From Desulfobacterales bacterium (lineage in GTDB: Bacteria > Desulfobacterota > Desulfobacteria > Desulfobacterales > JAUCGF01): a stretch of DNA of 7,577 bases. Position 1 is the first letter of the stretch, and the number at the start of each line of letters is the position of its first letter. Below the pieces are notes generated by a model, which was given only the letters and a program-made list of their open reading frames with translations, had not been told where the DNA came from and did not search any database. The stretch spans positions 1-7,577 of the forward strand of contig JAOZRC010000245.1 of NCBI GenBank assembly GCA_029940345.1. The letters are read 5' to 3'. The position numbers and the translations under genes were made by a program. Of the stretch, positions 6,391-7,577 are shown one piece after another.

Positions 6391-6394
6391 AGGA
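6391..6394 (+). promoter_or_regulatory. Ribosome binding site of the RAYT gene
   Basis: AGGA lies 7 nt before ATG 6402 and supports that start, which also gives the canonical N-terminus MPRKARIDAPGAVHHVI. Confidence 0.65.
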
Positions 6395-6401
6395 ATTCAT
6401 C

Positions 6402-7415
6402 ATGCCAAGAAAAGCAAGAATAGATGCACCGGGTGCAGTACATCATGTGATCATCAGGGGAATCGAGCGCAAGAACATTTTTCGGTCTGATTCTGATCGT
6501 GTGAATTTTTTAGTACGGCTCAGTGAATTGATTCCTGAAACGCAAATCGATTGTTTTGCATGGACGCTGATCCCCAACCATGTACATCTACTATTAAGGA
6601 CCGGTTTGGTCCCTGTATCCATATTGATGAGTCGTCTTCTCACCGGATACGCGGTATGGTTTAACAGGAAATATCAACGGCATGGTCATCTTTTTCAAAA
6701 TCGCTACAAATCGATTTTATGCCAGGAGGATCCCTATCTGAAAGAGTTGGTTCGGTATATCCATTTGAATCCTTTGAGGTCAGGCATTGTTGATAATTTG
6801 CCAGAATTGGATAATCATCCCTGGTGCGGTCACAGTGTTCTTATGAATAAAACAAAGCAGGCATGGCAGAATGTCGATGATGTTTATAGGCTGTTTTCCA
6901 ACAAGAAAGGCTTGGCTCGAATAAGATATCGAGTATTTGTGGAAAAAGGATTTTCGAAAGACAAACGGCCTGATCTTACCGGCGGCGGATTATTAAGGAG
7001 TAGTGGTGGCTGGACTGCAGTCAAAGAGATTCGAAAATCCGGTATCCGAGTCAAAGGGGATGAGCGGGTTTTAGGTGACAGTGATTTCGTTGAAAAGGTA
7101 CTCAAGTTCGCAGAAGAAGAACTTGAACAAAAATACAATCTAAAAGCCAAAGGCTATGATTTCGAACGTGTAACGAACCGGGTTGCAGAAGTGATGGACA
7201 TAAAAATAGAGCAGGTTACGGCCTTCGGGAAATCACCGAAAACCGTTAAAGCACGGAGTCTTTTATGTTTTTGGGCACATCGAAAGCTTGGTATGACAAC
7301 CGTTGAAATCGGAAGAAAATTAAATATTAGCCAATCAGCGGTGAGTCGTTCATCCATGAGAGGGCAAAAAATTGAAAGCGAAAATCAATTTGAGGTGATT
7401 GTAGAGAACGCATGA
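6402..7415 (+). CDS. REP-associated tyrosine transposase (Y1_Tnp, HUH) with C-terminal DnaA-like helix-turn-helix
   Basis: The N-terminal about 130 residues are a Y1 transposase domain of the IS200/IS605-related RAYT type. They begin MPRKARIDAPGAVHHVIIRG and include the HUH motif His60-Val-His62 in IPNHVHLLLR. GHLFQNRYKSILC follows at 95-107, then RYIHLNPLRSGIV with Tyr119 as the probable catalytic tyrosine. These enzymes cut and join single-stranded DNA at hairpin (REP-like) sequences. At 337 aa it is longer than minimal RAYTs. The extra C-terminal region (about 228-325) contains FERVTNRVAEVMDI and ARSLLCFWAHRKLGMTTVEIGRKLNISQSAVSRS, which resembles the DNA-binding helix-turn-helix of DnaA domain IV. 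It presumably helps recognise the repeat DNA. No key residue is missing, so the protein may be active. It is monocistronic and bracketed by inverted repeats. Confidence 0.93.
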   Translation: MPRKARIDAPGAVHHVIIRGIERKNIFRSDSDRVNFLVRLSELIPETQIDCFAWTLIPNHVHLLLRTGLVPVSILMSRLLTGYAVWFNRKYQRHGHLFQNRYKSILCQEDPYLKELVRYIHLNPLRSGIVDNLPELDNHPWCGHSVLMNKTKQAWQNVDDVYRLFSNKKGLARIRYRVFVEKGFSKDKRPDLTGGGLLRSSGGWTAVKEIRKSGIRVKGDERVLGDSDFVEKVLKFAEEELEQKYNLKAKGYDFERVTNRVAEVMDIKIEQVTAFGKSPKTVKARSLLCFWAHRKLGMTTVEIGRKLNISQSAVSRSSMRGQKIESENQFEVIVENA

Positions 7416-7430
7416 AATCATGGGCGTCCC
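7415..7430 (-). repeat. Right inverted repeat of the RAYT module
   Basis: AAATCATGGGCGTCCC is the inverse partner of 6346-6361, with 15 of 16 positions complementary. It starts on the last base of the transposase stop codon. Its GGGCGTCCC core is itself a small GGG-CGT-CCC dyad that could fold in single-stranded DNA, the substrate form used by HUH transposases. Confidence 0.75.
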
Positions 7431-7554
7431 TGGTCAACCCAGAACTACGATTCAAGCATACCCTGCTGACAATAACGAACTTGGAAAAATCAGCCAGGAG
7501 CAGCGCAATGAAGGCAAAAAGGGGCTACCGACATAAGCCGGGACACTTCCGCTC
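7431..7554. other. Non-coding stretch downstream of the RAYT gene
   Basis: This 124-nt stretch shows no recognised gene. One frame stays open across it (NPELRFKHTLLTITNLEKS, then MKAKRGYRHKPGHF from ATG 7509) and ends at the TAA inside the terminal hairpin. The peptide resembles nothing I know and has no Shine-Dalgarno. It may be the trailing part of the RAYT-associated repeat or a remnant of older inserted DNA. Confidence 0.35.
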
Positions 7555-7577
7555 GTTACGAGGCTCCGCCTCGTAAC
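7555..7577. repeat. REP-like perfect hairpin at the window edge
   Basis: GTTACGAGGC (7555-7564) and GCCTCGTAAC (7568-7577) form a perfect 10-bp stem around a TCC loop. It lies 140 nt after the RAYT gene, the kind of palindromic target such transposases act on. CGCTC precedes the stem at 7550-7554, so if the sequence beyond the window continues with GAGCG the stem would be 15 bp. There is no T-run inside the window, so a terminator cannot be judged. Confidence 0.75.

Larger units (their letters stand above)
6346..7430 (+). mobile_element. RAYT (REP-associated tyrosine transposase) module bounded by 16-nt inverted repeats
   Basis: The unit consists of the transposase gene and its imperfect flanking inverted repeats. 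RAYT genes are usually single-copy domesticated relatives of IS200/IS605 transposases that act on nearby palindromic repeats rather than moving themselves. The true element ends cannot be fixed without a second copy; a further hairpin at 7555-7577 may also belong to it. Confidence 0.55.

Noticed and set aside
7509..7577. Small ORF starting MKAKRGYRHKPGHF
   Set aside because: It has no Shine-Dalgarno or recognisable relative, and it runs into the terminal hairpin where its stop lies; more likely non-coding repeat DNA.

Overview
The window looks like chromosomal accessory DNA of a Gram-negative bacterium of moderate GC content, most plausibly a member of Desulfobacterota (formerly Deltaproteobacteria). 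This is an inference from three things: a metallophosphoesterase/NACHT gene pair, a RAYT transposase with a DnaA-like C-terminal helix-turn-helix, and degenerate CAGGTTTCAGTGTT-type repeats. No single gene proves the taxon.

Positions 1-2032 hold a wrecked three-gene cluster on the minus strand. In transcription order it contains a calcineurin-like metallophosphoesterase (MPE), a NACHT-type STAND NTPase, and the C-terminal half of an AlbA_2/Schlafen-GHKL (COG2865-like) protein. All three are broken. The MPE has lost its middle, including the GNHD region, in an out-of-frame deletion near 1741-1747. The NACHT gene appears to carry a 2-nt slip in an ACACAC run just after its start codon. The NACHT gene is also cut off shortly after Walker B and joined out of frame to the AlbA_2-GHKL gene near 776-796. 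Together they look like the remains of an NLR-like conflict or defence locus. A degenerate tandem repeat follows the last gene.

Positions 2033-2425 are an AT-rich divergent intergenic region. It contains a 9-bp inverted repeat, a perfect 24-bp inverted repeat with an outer 7-bp arm, and a promoter/operator-like dyad just before kptA. Positions 2426-4393 hold an apparently intact two-gene unit on the plus strand, 21 nt apart: the RNA 2'-phosphotransferase KptA and a class II DAHP synthase, which carries out the first step of the shikimate pathway. Positions 4546-6318 encode an intact CocE/NonD-family serine hydrolase (peptidase S15 fold).

Positions 6319-7577 form a repeat-bounded module. A RAYT (REP-associated tyrosine transposase, Y1/HUH) gene is flanked by an imperfect 16-nt inverted repeat. 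It is followed by a non-coding stretch ending in a 10-bp-stem, 3-nt-loop hairpin at the window edge. The window therefore places stable housekeeping or metabolic genes between a decayed conflict locus and a RAYT module. I see no clearly intact new system. The most interesting content is the multiply broken MPE-NACHT-AlbA/GHKL locus and the unexplained inverted repeats.
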